NCBI GenBank assembly: GCA_022360095.1
Contig: JAKSDK010000778.1
Coordinates: 223,903-287,902 of the forward strand
Direction: 5' to 3'
DNA from: Phycisphaerales bacterium
GTDB lineage: Bacteria; Planctomycetota; Phycisphaerae; UBA1845; UTPLA1
Length of the DNA: 64,000 bases
Shown: positions 49,109 through 58,411 of the stretch, in pieces
Position numbering within the stretch: the stretch's first letter is position 1
Layout: every line of letters begins with the position of its first letter
The notes under the pieces: model-generated
The model's input: only the letters and a program-made list of their open reading frames with translations
What the model was told of the DNA's origin: nothing
The model's database searches: none
Made by a program: the position numbers and the translations under genes

Positions 49109-50380
49109 GTGCCCGACGCCATTCGAGTCGAACAAATCTATAAGAAGTTCCGTCGGGGTCAACGACGTGGCTCTCTGCGCGGAGCCATGAGCAACTGGTT
49201 CCGTTTGAATTCCGATTCGTCCTCTTCCGCCAAATTAGATCCGTCCGAATTCTGGGCGGTCGAGAACCTGAGCTTTCACGTCCGACCGGGCGAGGCCCTC
49301 GGCATCATCGGTCCCAACGGTGCCGGAAAGAGCACGGTCCTCAAACTCCTGGCCGGCATCATGAGACCCAGTCGAGGTGCGATTTCGCTCCAAGGGCGCG
49401 TGTCTGCCTTGATTGAAGTGGGCGCCGGTTTTCATCCTGATCTGACAGGTCGTGAAAACATTTTCGTCAACGCCTCGATTCTGGGCATGTCACGGGCCGA
49501 AGTGCGACACAAGTTCGATCAGATCGTGAACTTCGCCGGTATTCGTGAGTTTCTTGACACGCCGATTAAGCGGTATTCCAGCGGCATGTATGCCCGACTC
49601 GGTTTTTCCGTGGCGGCCCATGTCAATCCACAAATTCTCCTGGTGGATGAAGTTCTTTCGGTAGGGGACCGCGTTTTTCGCGAAAGGTGCATGGACAAAA
49701 TGCGCTCGTTTCGCAAGAAGGGGGTCGCGATTGTCTTCGTGTCACATGATCTTGGAGCGGTCGGCAGTTTCTGCGATCGAGCCCTCGTTCTCTCGGGCGG
49801 CAGATCTCTGCTGCTGGCCGATTCGGCAACGGAGGCCGTCGCGTATTACCATGAAGCCTGCATCGACAAGCGAACGCAGCCGAGGCAGTCTCAGAAACAG
49901 GCGACGGTGGAGCGACTAAGGCTGTTAAAGGCCGACGGTACGCCGTCTCGATCATTCACATCAGGCGAGCGTGTGCGAATCGAGTTCGACGTGCATTTTC
50001 ACACGGATATGCCGACCGCGTCGTTTGGCTTGACATTGCGTCGAACGAGTGATTACGTCCCTGTCTTCGAGACGAGCAGCGACAGAATACAAAATGAACA
50101 CTTGTGCGGAGCGCGCGGTTCCGCCCGACGCGTTTGTTATCAGATCCGTCTTAACGTGCCGCCGGGCGAATACAGTGTCGGCTATCACGTTCGAGACCGT
50201 GATGCAGAGAAATATGTATTGGTTCGAGACGACGAATCGCGTCTTATGGTCCTCGGCAAACCCGCGAGCGGCGGATTGGTCGATCTCGCGCCAAGCGTTG
50301 ACGTACGGGACGTTTCGGGCCGAAAAGACGACACTGAGCGAACGCGTGACATCTCCAAACAAAGTGCCCCCGCCTGTTGA
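49109..50380 (+). CDS. wzt: ABC polysaccharide export ATPase with Wzt-type C-terminal domain
   Basis: 423 aa from GTG 49109. Walker A is IIGPNGAGKSTVLKLLAG, the signature is RYSSGMYARLGFSVAAH, Walker B is ILLVDEVLSVGD, and the switch His lies in FVSHDLGAV. From about residue 255 to 400 a beta-sandwich domain follows (TVERLRLLKADGTPSRSFTS, GERVRIEFDVHFH), matching the Wzt C-terminal carbohydrate-binding domain that recognises the capped end of the O-chain. It works with the permease just upstream. A short basic tail ends the protein. Confidence 0.92.
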   Translation: MPDAIRVEQIYKKFRRGQRRGSLRGAMSNWFRLNSDSSSSAKLDPSEFWAVENLSFHVRPGEALGIIGPNGAGKSTVLKLLAGIMRPSRGAISLQGRVSALIEVGAGFHPDLTGRENIFVNASILGMSRAEVRHKFDQIVNFAGIREFLDTPIKRYSSGMYARLGFSVAAHVNPQILLVDEVLSVGDRVFRERCMDKMRSFRKKGVAIVFVSHDLGAVGSFCDRALVLSGGRSLLLADSATEAVAYYHEACIDKRTQPRQSQKQATVERLRLLKADGTPSRSFTSGERVRIEFDVHFHTDMPTASFGLTLRRTSDYVPVFETSSDRIQNEHLCGARGSARRVCYQIRLNVPPGEYSVGYHVRDRDAEKYVLVRDDESRLMVLGKPASGGLVDLAPSVDVRDVSGRKDDTERTRDISKQSAPAC

Positions 50381-50489
50381 CTTTTGAACGCGGCTTGCCG
50401 TTCGGCGGCCCTAAATGCATGGCATCCCAATTCGAGTCGACGTCCTCTTCAGCGCTGCTACAATCGCAATTCGAAAGGAATCATGAACC

Positions 50490-51554
50490 ATGCGATTTGC
50501 GCTAATCGGTCCTCCACAGTCCGGCAAGTCCACGTTGTTTTCCGCCATCACGGGTCAGCCGGCGGACCCAAGTCATGCGATGGCGGAGCAGTTGACGAGC
50601 GTTGATGTCCCCGACGCACGACTCGATTACCTGGCGGACTTGTACAGCCCCAAAAAATATACACCTGCGCATTTGGAATTTCTCGATGTTCCCGGCGCAT
50701 CGCTGGCCGACGCCCATGGTCAAACGGAGTTCCGCAAATGGATGCAATCGGTTCGCAAGTGTGACGGCGTGGTGATGGTGGTCCGTGCTTTTGAGTCCGA
50801 CGCCGTGGCCACGTATCGCGATCGGATCGACGCCAAGGCGGACTTGAACGAGTTGCATGCCGAGTTGATTTTCGCGGATCTGGAACAGGTCGTTAATCGC
50901 GTGGAAAAGCTGGAGAAATCGACGCAGAAGCCGACCAAGACGCGCGAGCAGGAGTTACGCGAGTTGGCCATGATGAAACGCGTCCAGAATGCATTGGAGT
51001 CGGAGGCGCCGGTCGTGAAGGCGATTCAAAACGACGAAGAACGCAAGATCGCCATGAGCTTCGGTTTCCTGACGTTGAAGCCGGTCATCGCCGTGATCAA
51101 CGTCGGCGAGGACCAGGTCACCGACTCGGTTCCGTTTGAGCACGAGCATGCGCGCGCCACGATTTCTCTGTCCGCCGAAATCGAGGCGGAAATCGCTCAA
51201 CTCAGTCCCGAGGACCGGACCACGTTTCTTGAGGATCTCGGTTTGAAGGAGGCGGCCCGGACGCGATTGATCCGGGCCTGCTACGATGCGGCCGGGTTGA
51301 TCTCATTTCTGACCTGTGGCCCCGACGAGGTTCGAGCCTGGACGATCACGAAGGGCTCGGAGGCGGTCGAGGCCGCAGGCAAGATCCACAGCGACATTCA
51401 ACGTGGTTTCATTCGCGCCGAGACCGTCGCCTTCGACGATCTCAAATCCAACGAGGATATGCGAGGGGCAAAGAACGCCGGCAAGGTGCGTCTCGAGGCG
51501 AAGCATTACGTCGTCCAGGACGGTGATGTTATCAACTTCCGGTTCAACGTCTGA
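50490..51554 (+). CDS. Divergent YchF/Obg-related P-loop NTPase with TGS-like C-terminus
   Basis: 354 aa. AAAGGA lies ten bases before ATG 50490. G1 is LIGPPQSGKSTLFSAITG, G3 is FLDVPGASLADAHG and the G4 position reads VINVGEDQV. A coiled-coil hairpin (about 115-170) lies where YchF has one. The C-terminus matches the YchF TGS region closely: ISFLTCGPDEVRAWTITKGS, EAAGKIHSDIQRGFIRAETV and KHYVVQDGDVINFRFNV. The N-terminal half is far from standard YchF, which has GLPNVGKST and a DIAGLV G3. It may be a paralogue with a specialised ribosome-linked or redox-linked role. Confidence 0.85.
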   Translation: MRFALIGPPQSGKSTLFSAITGQPADPSHAMAEQLTSVDVPDARLDYLADLYSPKKYTPAHLEFLDVPGASLADAHGQTEFRKWMQSVRKCDGVVMVVRAFESDAVATYRDRIDAKADLNELHAELIFADLEQVVNRVEKLEKSTQKPTKTREQELRELAMMKRVQNALESEAPVVKAIQNDEERKIAMSFGFLTLKPVIAVINVGEDQVTDSVPFEHEHARATISLSAEIEAEIAQLSPEDRTTFLEDLGLKEAARTRLIRACYDAAGLISFLTCGPDEVRAWTITKGSEAVEAAGKIHSDIQRGFIRAETVAFDDLKSNEDMRGAKNAGKVRLEAKHYVVQDGDVINFRFNV

Positions 51555-51601
51555 GCTTCATCCTCGTGACGCACACTTGCCGGGTGCGAGTCATCGTTTA
51601 C

Positions 51602-54600
51602 TTAGGGACCACAGTCACAGTTGACGGCCGTGCCGGGGGCCAGCGTCGTTGCATCAATGCTCCCCAGACCGGTCGGGTTGCCGTCGATGAAAATCTGGCA
51701 TCGCTCATCGGGCGGACACATGCCGGGACAGGCCAGAATGTTGTCAATGATGTTGATTCGACCGCAACCTTCGGGGAAGAGGCATTCGCACTGTTCGACA
51801 AAGACCGTCTGCCCCTGCACGCCGATGATCACAAACCTCGGCACGCATTCCTGACCCGGTGCGCCCTGCGGACACTGGCTCGCCTGAAGATCCGCACAGG
51901 GGGACGGCACCGGCGTCTGGGGTAACGGGCAAATCCCCGGCGGCGGGTCTTGGCACGCATCGTCGACCCCGTCGCCGTCATTATCGCCCATGCAGAACGT
52001 TCCCGGGCCCTGTGGTGTACCGCCGGCCTGTTGGCAGCATTGCGGATCTGTGTCGATGCACATCGCCGCAAACGGCGGAAGGAAACAGCACGCCTGTGGC
52101 GGCTGGCAGGGGGCGGGTTGAGGCATTCCTTGCAATGCCAGGCAGCACTGTGGATCGAGATCGACGCACGTCCCGTCGGGCAGGCAGCATCCCTCGACGA
52201 TGCCTGTGCATAGCCCCGACGTCACCATGCCTCCCAGATCCTGACAACACTGTGGTTCCAAGTCCACACACGTGTTGTTCGGCAGACAACAGGCTTGCGG
52301 CGGATCACACGGATCGGGATGCGGTGTCGTGCCCGGCGGACATCCACCGACCGGCTCGGGGAAGCATCCGCCCGTGGCGTCGCAACACGAGCCCATCGGC
52401 TCGATCGGCTCGCAGTCGCAGCAGATCGTGAATGACCCGTCCGCATTCTGGGTGACCGTTCGAACACAGGTTTGGCCGGGCGGGCATGAGTCGATGCATT
52501 CGACGCCAAACGCCGGGGCTTCCATGATTTCTGCGAAGCATTGATCAAACGGTCGGCATTCACAATCCAAGTCAAGGACTTTCCCGCTTGCGGGATCGAT
52601 GGTGGCACAACGAGGGGTGCACTTTTCGTCCGGATTGGGACATTCGACCTGTCTGCAGGCCGTGTTCGCATTATTGGGGCCGCAATCCGACGGACACATC
52701 GTTTGACTGCAGACGGAGCCGAGACCCTGCGGCGTGCCGCCCAGATGGAGGCAGCATGCGACAAAGGCGTCGATGCAGATCCCGCTGGGCAGACAACACG
52801 CCTGTTGGAATCCGCATGGGCCGACCACCAGTGTGCTCCCGGGCGGACATTCAAAAACGCCGGGGATCAAATCGACACAGAACCCCTCATCATCGCAGCA
52901 TGAGAATTCCTGCTGCGGGTCTTCACAGGCGTCGTCGATGCCGTTGCCGTTGGCGTCGCCCTGGCAGGCCGAGCCGGCGCCCTGTGGTGTGCCGCCAAAC
53001 TGTTGCCCGCAACACGCGGCATCGACCACGATACAACTCCCGTCAGGCAGACAGCAGGCTTCATCACCCTGACACAACGTGTTGTCGCCCAGATACAGGC
53101 CCATGTGCGCCTCACAAACCGTAATGTTTGTGATAATGCAGTTGCCGTTCGGCAGACAACACGCGCCCAAAGGCGGTACCGGGACGCAATCGCAACAGAG
53201 TTCCATCGAGCCGTCGGGAAGCATGACCAGATCGTCCACGCACTGTTCACCCGGCGGACAGCCGCCGATGCAGACAGGCAACTCGCCCGGTGTGATGGGG
53301 GCGACCCGGCACTCGTCCGGACTCCGGCAATCGCAGTCGGTCACCCGGACGATTCCGTTCGGGTCGATGTGAACACATCGTGACACACATCTTTCCTCAG
53401 GGTTCTCGCATTCGCGCGGACAACAGTCCAGGCCGTCCGGAGACGGTGCACAACAACACAGCCCCTTGTCGGCCGTGATTTGGCCGGCAACGTTGAGCCC
53501 CGTGACCACACCGTGCGAGTTGGTGACCTTGATCTCGATGCAGTTCTTCCCGCACACAAACAGATCCTGATTGGTCACGAAAATGTGGGTCGGTTGCGGT
53601 GTGTTGAACGCGTAGGACGACGGCGTCGCTCCGATGTGAACTCCGTTGAGACACACGGTTGCGAAATCGTCGGCGCGAAGGTCGAGGGTCAGTTGTGCGT
53701 TTTCGAATCTCTCATCGAGACAGAAGCAGTGTTCATAGACGTAGAGGCCGTTCGGTCCGGTGCTGTTGGCGCTGATCCACTGTGTTCCCGGGATCGTCAG
53801 CCAGGCACCGTTCGGCGTGATTACCGTCGCGGGCCTCGGCACCGTGCCGCCCGCAGCGTCGACGGTGACAGTCCAATCCGTGTCATCGCCTCCGATCGGG
53901 ATCAGCCCGCCGGAATCATCCACGCCGGAGTCCACCGTCGTATCGAGGTCGGCTTCATCACAGCAGCATTGTCCGTCCGTGGCAACGAACCTTCCGGCGA
54001 GGTTCAAGCCGGTCACGACGGCGCTGATGTTACGGACGACGACGGTCACGCAGTTTTCGCCGACGACGAAAAGGTTCGGATCGGTGATGATGATTGAGGT
54101 CGGCGTCGGGGAATTGAACGACCCCGGCGGCGCACTGCCGATCGGCGTGCCGTTCAGGAACACGTCGGCCGCGTCATCGGCTCGCAACAACAAGCTCAAC
54201 TGCGGGTTGCTGAAACGCCCGTCGAGGCAGAAACAGAACTCATACGTGTACGCGCCGTTGGGGCCGTTGCGGTCGGCGCTGATCCACCGCGTGCCTGGGA
54301 TCGTGAGCCAGGCCGGGTGGGGCACGATCACGTCTGCCGGTCGCGGCAACGTGCCCGTCGGGGGCGGTTCGCCCGTGACGATCCAGTCGTCGTCCGCGGT
54401 GTTGAATGGGATCAGGCTGCCGTCATCATCGACGCCGGTTGCAAGGTCCACGACAAGATCCTCCGGCGGACATGCCGGCGGGACACATGGTACGCGGGTA
54501 AAGAGCTTGGCAATGAACGGATCGAGATCGGCGAGTGTGGTCACGCCGTCCCCGTCCAAGTCCGCGCAGGTGCAGTTGTCCTCCGGCGTCGGAGTGCCCA

Positions 54601-57595
54601 AGAGACAATTGATGAAACCCTGGATGTCGAGCCCGTTGATGAGGTTGTCGCCGTTGATGTCCCCAGGGCACTTGCACGGCTTTCGCACGCATTCACAACA
54701 GATGTCGATCGTGCCGTCACCGTTGTCGATGCGGTTTTCGAGGCAGGTAAAGCCGGGCGGGCAAGCGCCTTCGCATCTCGCTCCGACACCCGGAATATAC
54801 TCGACGTGACATTCGTCAAAGGGGCGGCAGTCGCAATCGATGACGGTGAACGTGCCTGCTGCGACGTCCTCGCGGATGCATCGTGGCCGACATTCATCAT
54901 TCGGATCGGGGCAGACAAACGGCTTGCAATCCTGCTCATCGTCCGTCGGCTCACAGAAAGGCGGGTCCGGAAGACATTCGCAGCAGAACTCGGCCGTCCC
55001 GTCGGGATTGGTGAAGACCGTCAGCTCACAGACTTCATTTGGCGGACATTGGCCGACACAGATGGGGTCGGCGCCCGCGATCAGCTCAATGTGACAATCG
55101 TCGGGATTATCGCATTCGCAATAAGCCACCGAGAAGACACCGTTCGCCTCGAGGACAACACATTTCGCAATGCACTGCTCCGTGGGGTCGGGACACGTCA
55201 CAGGCAGACACGTCTGGCCGCCGGGGGCAGGACCGCAGGGTTCCTCAGGTTCGCAATCGCAACAGATAATCCGATCGCCCGTGACAGGGTCGAAGCTGAT
55301 CGTTTGGACGCAGACTTCTCCTGGAGGACAAAGTCCCTCGCAGAAGGGCGGAATGCCAAGGTCATGCACGATGAAGCACTCTTCCGGACCGCGGCATTCG
55401 CAGTCTTCCACCGCGAAGAAGCCGGTGCCGTCATCGCGTACGCAACGAGGCTTGCACTCTTCGCCGGCGACCGGACATACGAACGGTTCACAACCGAGCC
55501 GGTCTTGCGTGGGCTCGCAGATCATCGGCGGGTCATCATCGCAGTCGCAGGTCACGATCGTACCGTTGGGGACCTGCGTGTTGATCACCACGGGAACACC
55601 TTGCGGCACGCCGTCGAAGTGGATCTGGCACAATTGACCCTGGATTGGGCACACATTCGGACAACGGAGCAGGTCACCTTGGATATCCACGGCCCCGCAA
55701 CCTTCAATGCAACCACAGTTCAGGACTTCGAAGATATTGGCCTGATTGAAATCGACCAGCACTGCCTGGGGTAAACACTCACCGATTCCGTTGACACAAT
55801 CGGTATTTTGCAGATTCGCGCAGAGCGGGTTGTTCGGCGGGACCGGGCAAACTTGGGGGTCCCGTTCGCAGTCACACGTGATTTCCGTGCCGTCCGGAAC
55901 CTGGCTGATGACCACCTGCGGTACACCTTGAGGGACACCATTGAAGTGAATCTGGCAGAATTCGCCTGGCGGAGGATCAGGGCAGACGCCCGGGCATCGG
56001 ATCAGATCGCCCTGGACATCAACGGCGCCACATCCCTCGATGCAATCGCACAGCTCAACATGGAGGACCCCTTGAATGCCGGAATCAACGATCACAGTCT
56101 TGGGCAAACACTGCTTGTTCTCCGGTAGGGGCGTCTGACAATCCCGATCCTGCAACGCCTCACAAACCGCGTTTGTCGGCGGCAACGGGCAGACTTCCAA
56201 AGGATTACCGCATGGATCAATCAAGTAGGTTTCGACGTCGCCGATGTATGTCTTGGCCGTGGTTGTGGTGTTGCCGTCGAGATCGATTAAGTAACTGGTC
56301 GTCGTCGCCGTTGCATTCGTATTCCCCGTGAAAGGGACGCGCTGAAGTCCGTAGATCAGATCGCCGCCCGTGAAATGCAGCGCGTCGCCTGTTGACCATA
56401 CGTTTTCGTCACAGTCGAAATCAACGCCGCCGGCAGAGTTCATGCGGAGACCGAAGACGACAATGTCTCGGCCGATCGAAAAATTCAGTCCGCTCGGCGC
56501 CCAGCTTCCGCTTCCGCCGGTGTAATGCAAGACGCGGCTCACATGGGCCGTGCCCAAACTTCCGACATCTCCGTTCATCGTTCGCTCACCAAGGATCATG
56601 GCCCCGGTTGCGGAAAAAGCGATGTCCGACACGGGATTGGAATATTGATTGGGCGATGGGATATAAGGGACGACGACCTCCAGCAACGGGACGCCGACGA
56701 AATCGCCGGTGCCCGCATCCAATGCAATGGACCAGACCGAGTTGTTCGGCATGGTGGGTGCGGGACCTGCGGCCACTGGCCAGGGCGTACCCTGGCGAGC
56801 GCCATCACGCAACCATACGCCGAAATAGAGACGGCCTTGAAAAACCTGCACGCCCCAGATTCGTTCACCTAAAGGTGCGAAGCCGGACGAGCCACCGTCC
56901 GGGGCAAAGGGATCCAAGCGGCTGAGGATGATGCCGCCGGGGCCGTGACGGGTGATCTCGCCGTTCTCAAAGTTGCTGACGAAGAACTGATTGTGAACGG
57001 GATCATGGCAGATGTTGCCCAATCCGGGTCCGCTGTTGGCAAGCGTGTTGGTGCCTGTCGTGCCGGCGCCGGTGACGATGAAAGGCGAAATCGCGCCCGT
57101 GCTCCCGTTGATTTGAAAGACCGCTGCGGGACCGCTGGCGCTGACCGGATGAAGTCCGTAGGCCGTCGTCGCACTCACGTAAATGTTCGGTGGGCTCTGA
57201 TCGTCCAGCGCAAGGCCGAAGACCTGCCCGAGGTTGGCAGCGCTCCATGTATTCGCCGTCACCGGGAATTCATTGTGAAACATCGGCGCCGGCCAATTGG
57301 TGTCTACCACGGGAACGGGATTGGCACAGCACGGTGGAATTCGAGCATCGATGACCGCGACAACGAATCCGCTGGCATTGACGCCGCTGGACGGATTGTT
57401 CGGAAGGTTGAAACCCGAGAAACACGTGGCCGCCAGTTCACCATCCACCATGGGGAAGGTTGCCGGGCTTTGGGCGGCCGTCGGTGGAGCTGTGCCGAGG
57501 AAAACGGCGGCAATCACCGCCAGGCACGCACTCCCGCGCCGCCAGAATTTCAATGACTGACATGAGGTCTGACTGGATTCAGGACTTCGTCGCAT
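51602..57595 (-). CDS. Giant secreted cysteine-rich protein with propeller, dockerin-like and duplicated beta-sandwich modules
   Basis: ATG 57595 (1997 aa) has GGAG eight bases upstream; a TTG at 57622 is in frame. Signal peptide to about residue 42 (SACLAVIAAVFLGTAPPTAA). Residues 43-470 look like a beta-propeller (FVSNFENGEITRHGPGGIIL). From 470 to 960 come Cys-rich repeats, several with CIEGCGAVD and CQIHF-x-GVPQGVP. A dockerin-like EF-hand pair follows (about 970-1035; GDINGDNLINGLDIQGFINC). Two tandem copies of a 160-residue module (about 1042-1205 and 1215-1375; AWLTIPGT-x-WISA) are next. The rest is Cys-rich with repeats of ACCLPDGSC and CVDLDPQCC type. Probably an extracellular structural or adhesive protein. 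Function unknown. Confidence 0.9.
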   Translation of the reverse strand: MRRSPESSQTSCQSLKFWRRGSACLAVIAAVFLGTAPPTAAQSPATFPMVDGELAATCFSGFNLPNNPSSGVNASGFVVAVIDARIPPCCANPVPVVDTNWPAPMFHNEFPVTANTWSAANLGQVFGLALDDQSPPNIYVSATTAYGLHPVSASGPAAVFQINGSTGAISPFIVTGAGTTGTNTLANSGPGLGNICHDPVHNQFFVSNFENGEITRHGPGGIILSRLDPFAPDGGSSGFAPLGERIWGVQVFQGRLYFGVWLRDGARQGTPWPVAAGPAPTMPNNSVWSIALDAGTGDFVGVPLLEVVVPYIPSPNQYSNPVSDIAFSATGAMILGERTMNGDVGSLGTAHVSRVLHYTGGSGSWAPSGLNFSIGRDIVVFGLRMNSAGGVDFDCDENVWSTGDALHFTGGDLIYGLQRVPFTGNTNATATTTSYLIDLDGNTTTTAKTYIGDVETYLIDPCGNPLEVCPLPPTNAVCEALQDRDCQTPLPENKQCLPKTVIVDSGIQGVLHVELCDCIEGCGAVDVQGDLIRCPGVCPDPPPGEFCQIHFNGVPQGVPQVVISQVPDGTEITCDCERDPQVCPVPPNNPLCANLQNTDCVNGIGECLPQAVLVDFNQANIFEVLNCGCIEGCGAVDIQGDLLRCPNVCPIQGQLCQIHFDGVPQGVPVVINTQVPNGTIVTCDCDDDPPMICEPTQDRLGCEPFVCPVAGEECKPRCVRDDGTGFFAVEDCECRGPEECFIVHDLGIPPFCEGLCPPGEVCVQTISFDPVTGDRIICCDCEPEEPCGPAPGGQTCLPVTCPDPTEQCIAKCVVLEANGVFSVAYCECDNPDDCHIELIAGADPICVGQCPPNEVCELTVFTNPDGTAEFCCECLPDPPFCEPTDDEQDCKPFVCPDPNDECRPRCIREDVAAGTFTVIDCDCRPFDECHVEYIPGVGARCEGACPPGFTCLENRIDNGDGTIDICCECVRKPCKCPGDINGDNLINGLDIQGFINCLLGTPTPEDNCTCADLDGDGVTTLADLDPFIAKLFTRVPCVPPACPPEDLVVDLATGVDDDGSLIPFNTADDDWIVTGEPPPTGTLPRPADVIVPHPAWLTIPGTRWISADRNGPNGAYTYEFCFCLDGRFSNPQLSLLLRADDAADVFLNGTPIGSAPPGSFNSPTPTSIIITDPNLFVVGENCVTVVVRNISAVVTGLNLAGRFVATDGQCCCDEADLDTTVDSGVDDSGGLIPIGGDDTDWTVTVDAAGGTVPRPATVITPNGAWLTIPGTQWISANSTGPNGLYVYEHCFCLDERFENAQLTLDLRADDFATVCLNGVHIGATPSSYAFNTPQPTHIFVTNQDLFVCGKNCIEIKVTNSHGVVTGLNVAGQITADKGLCCCAPSPDGLDCCPRECENPEERCVSRCVHIDPNGIVRVTDCDCRSPDECRVAPITPGELPVCIGGCPPGEQCVDDLVMLPDGSMELCCDCVPVPPLGACCLPNGNCIITNITVCEAHMGLYLGDNTLCQGDEACCLPDGSCIVVDAACCGQQFGGTPQGAGSACQGDANGNGIDDACEDPQQEFSCCDDEGFCVDLIPGVFECPPGSTLVVGPCGFQQACCLPSGICIDAFVACCLHLGGTPQGLGSVCSQTMCPSDCGPNNANTACRQVECPNPDEKCTPRCATIDPASGKVLDLDCECRPFDQCFAEIMEAPAFGVECIDSCPPGQTCVRTVTQNADGSFTICCDCEPIEPMGSCCDATGGCFPEPVGGCPPGTTPHPDPCDPPQACCLPNNTCVDLEPQCCQDLGGMVTSGLCTGIVEGCCLPDGTCVDLDPQCCLALQGMPQPAPCQPPQACCFLPPFAAMCIDTDPQCCQQAGGTPQGPGTFCMGDNDGDGVDDACQDPPPGICPLPQTPVPSPCADLQASQCPQGAPGQECVPRFVIIGVQGQTVFVEQCECLFPEGCGRINIIDNILACPGMCPPDERCQIFIDGNPTGLGSIDATTLAPGTAVNCDCGP

Positions 57596-58115
57596 TTGAA
57601 GGGCTCCCGTTAAGACTGACAAAGAAACGCCAAGTGGCTACTGCCTACTCCCACGCCGAGGATGACCCGAACCCGGCTTATTCATCCTACAAGTCATTCG
57701 TCTTTGGATTCAAGCTTTTGTACATCTACGGCGCGTCCCTTTTTGAGGGGACACCTGATGAATGGACAGCAGTCTCTATTTAGGTGATTTTCCCCGTTAC
57801 GACAGCCGTATTCGTTACAAAGGTAACACATGTCGTTTTGCCGGAGACGGCGATCGAAGGCCGAAACCCGTTCCTCGTCGGCCGGCGCTGTTTCCCGCGA
57901 AGGCGCCGCGCGTCGGGGATTTGAGCGGCCCCGGCGTACAGGGCTTTAAAAAGACGTTTGTATTAATATTAAATGGCGCAATGCCGGTGTTCAGCAGGTC
58001 CTCACAGCTATCTGTGGGCCTGCTCCGACATTACGCCAAGTGATTCGATGAACTTTTCCGGACGTCTCAGGAAGAAATGACTGTCGGCTCTATTTCAACG
58101 GCTCGCCGCACTCAT
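57596..58115. other. Intergenic region upstream of the cysteine-rich protein gene
   Basis: 520 bp with no convincing gene; small plus-strand frames lack ribosome sites. It should hold the promoter of the giant minus-strand gene. An AT-rich stretch (TATTAATATTAAAT, 57961-57974) is the best promoter candidate. An imperfect hairpin with arms AGCAGG (57993-57998) and CCTGCT (58019-58024), with CACAG/CTGTG inside, could end transcription of the 42-residue gene, though it has no U-tract. Confidence 0.45.
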
Positions 58116-58244
58116 TTACATGGTCGTCGTTGTTGGGAAGAGCGCATTGAGAATCTCGTTCAAGCCGCCTGAAAACAGGTTCAGGACAAGATTGATGACG
58201 AAGAAAACTCCGATAAGGAGAACTTGACCAATGTTACCGAACAT
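58116..58244 (-). CDS. 42-residue hydrophobic membrane peptide
   Basis: Starting at ATG 58244 with a fine GAGGAG ribosome site seven bases upstream. The 42-residue product is one hydrophobic helix (NIGQVLLIGVFFVINLVLNL) plus a short amphipathic segment (FSGGLNEILNALFP) and a Thr-rich tail. The frame extends upstream to 58313 without such support. It lies between two secreted-protein genes on the same strand, isolated by 520 and 167 bp. The quality of the ribosome site and the composition argue for a real gene. No family was recognised; a membrane regulator or toxin-like peptide are both possible. Confidence 0.6.
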   Translation of the reverse strand: MFGNIGQVLLIGVFFVINLVLNLFSGGLNEILNALFPTTTTM

Positions 58245-58279
58245 ATTTTTACTCCTCTCTTTGTGACCGCAATGATGAA

Positions 58280-58307
58280 GGGGATCAGTCCTTTTGAACT
58301 GATCCCC
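58280..58307 (-). promoter_or_regulatory. Perfect hairpin upstream of the 42-residue gene
   Basis: GGGGATCAGT (58280-58289) and ACTGATCCCC (58298-58307) form a 10-bp perfect stem with an 8-base loop. It lies 35 bp before the small gene's start codon, probably in its leader, and is not followed by a T-run on either strand. It could be an operator or a translation-control hairpin, or the terminator remnant of the sugar dehydrogenase gene. Confidence 0.5.
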
Positions 58308-58411
58308 AAGCATCTTCCATTATCATAAGGGGAGAGCGTCGAACGCGCGCCCCGTTACTTCTCTCAGATGAAGTTATTCATACGGCAATGTCAGCCGTGA
58401 CAGGTCGATCA

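Noticed and set aside
54317..55774. 485-residue plus-strand open frame inside the cysteine-rich protein gene
   Set aside because: Antisense shadow; the minus strand has signal peptide, repeats and dockerin motifs in one continuous frame.
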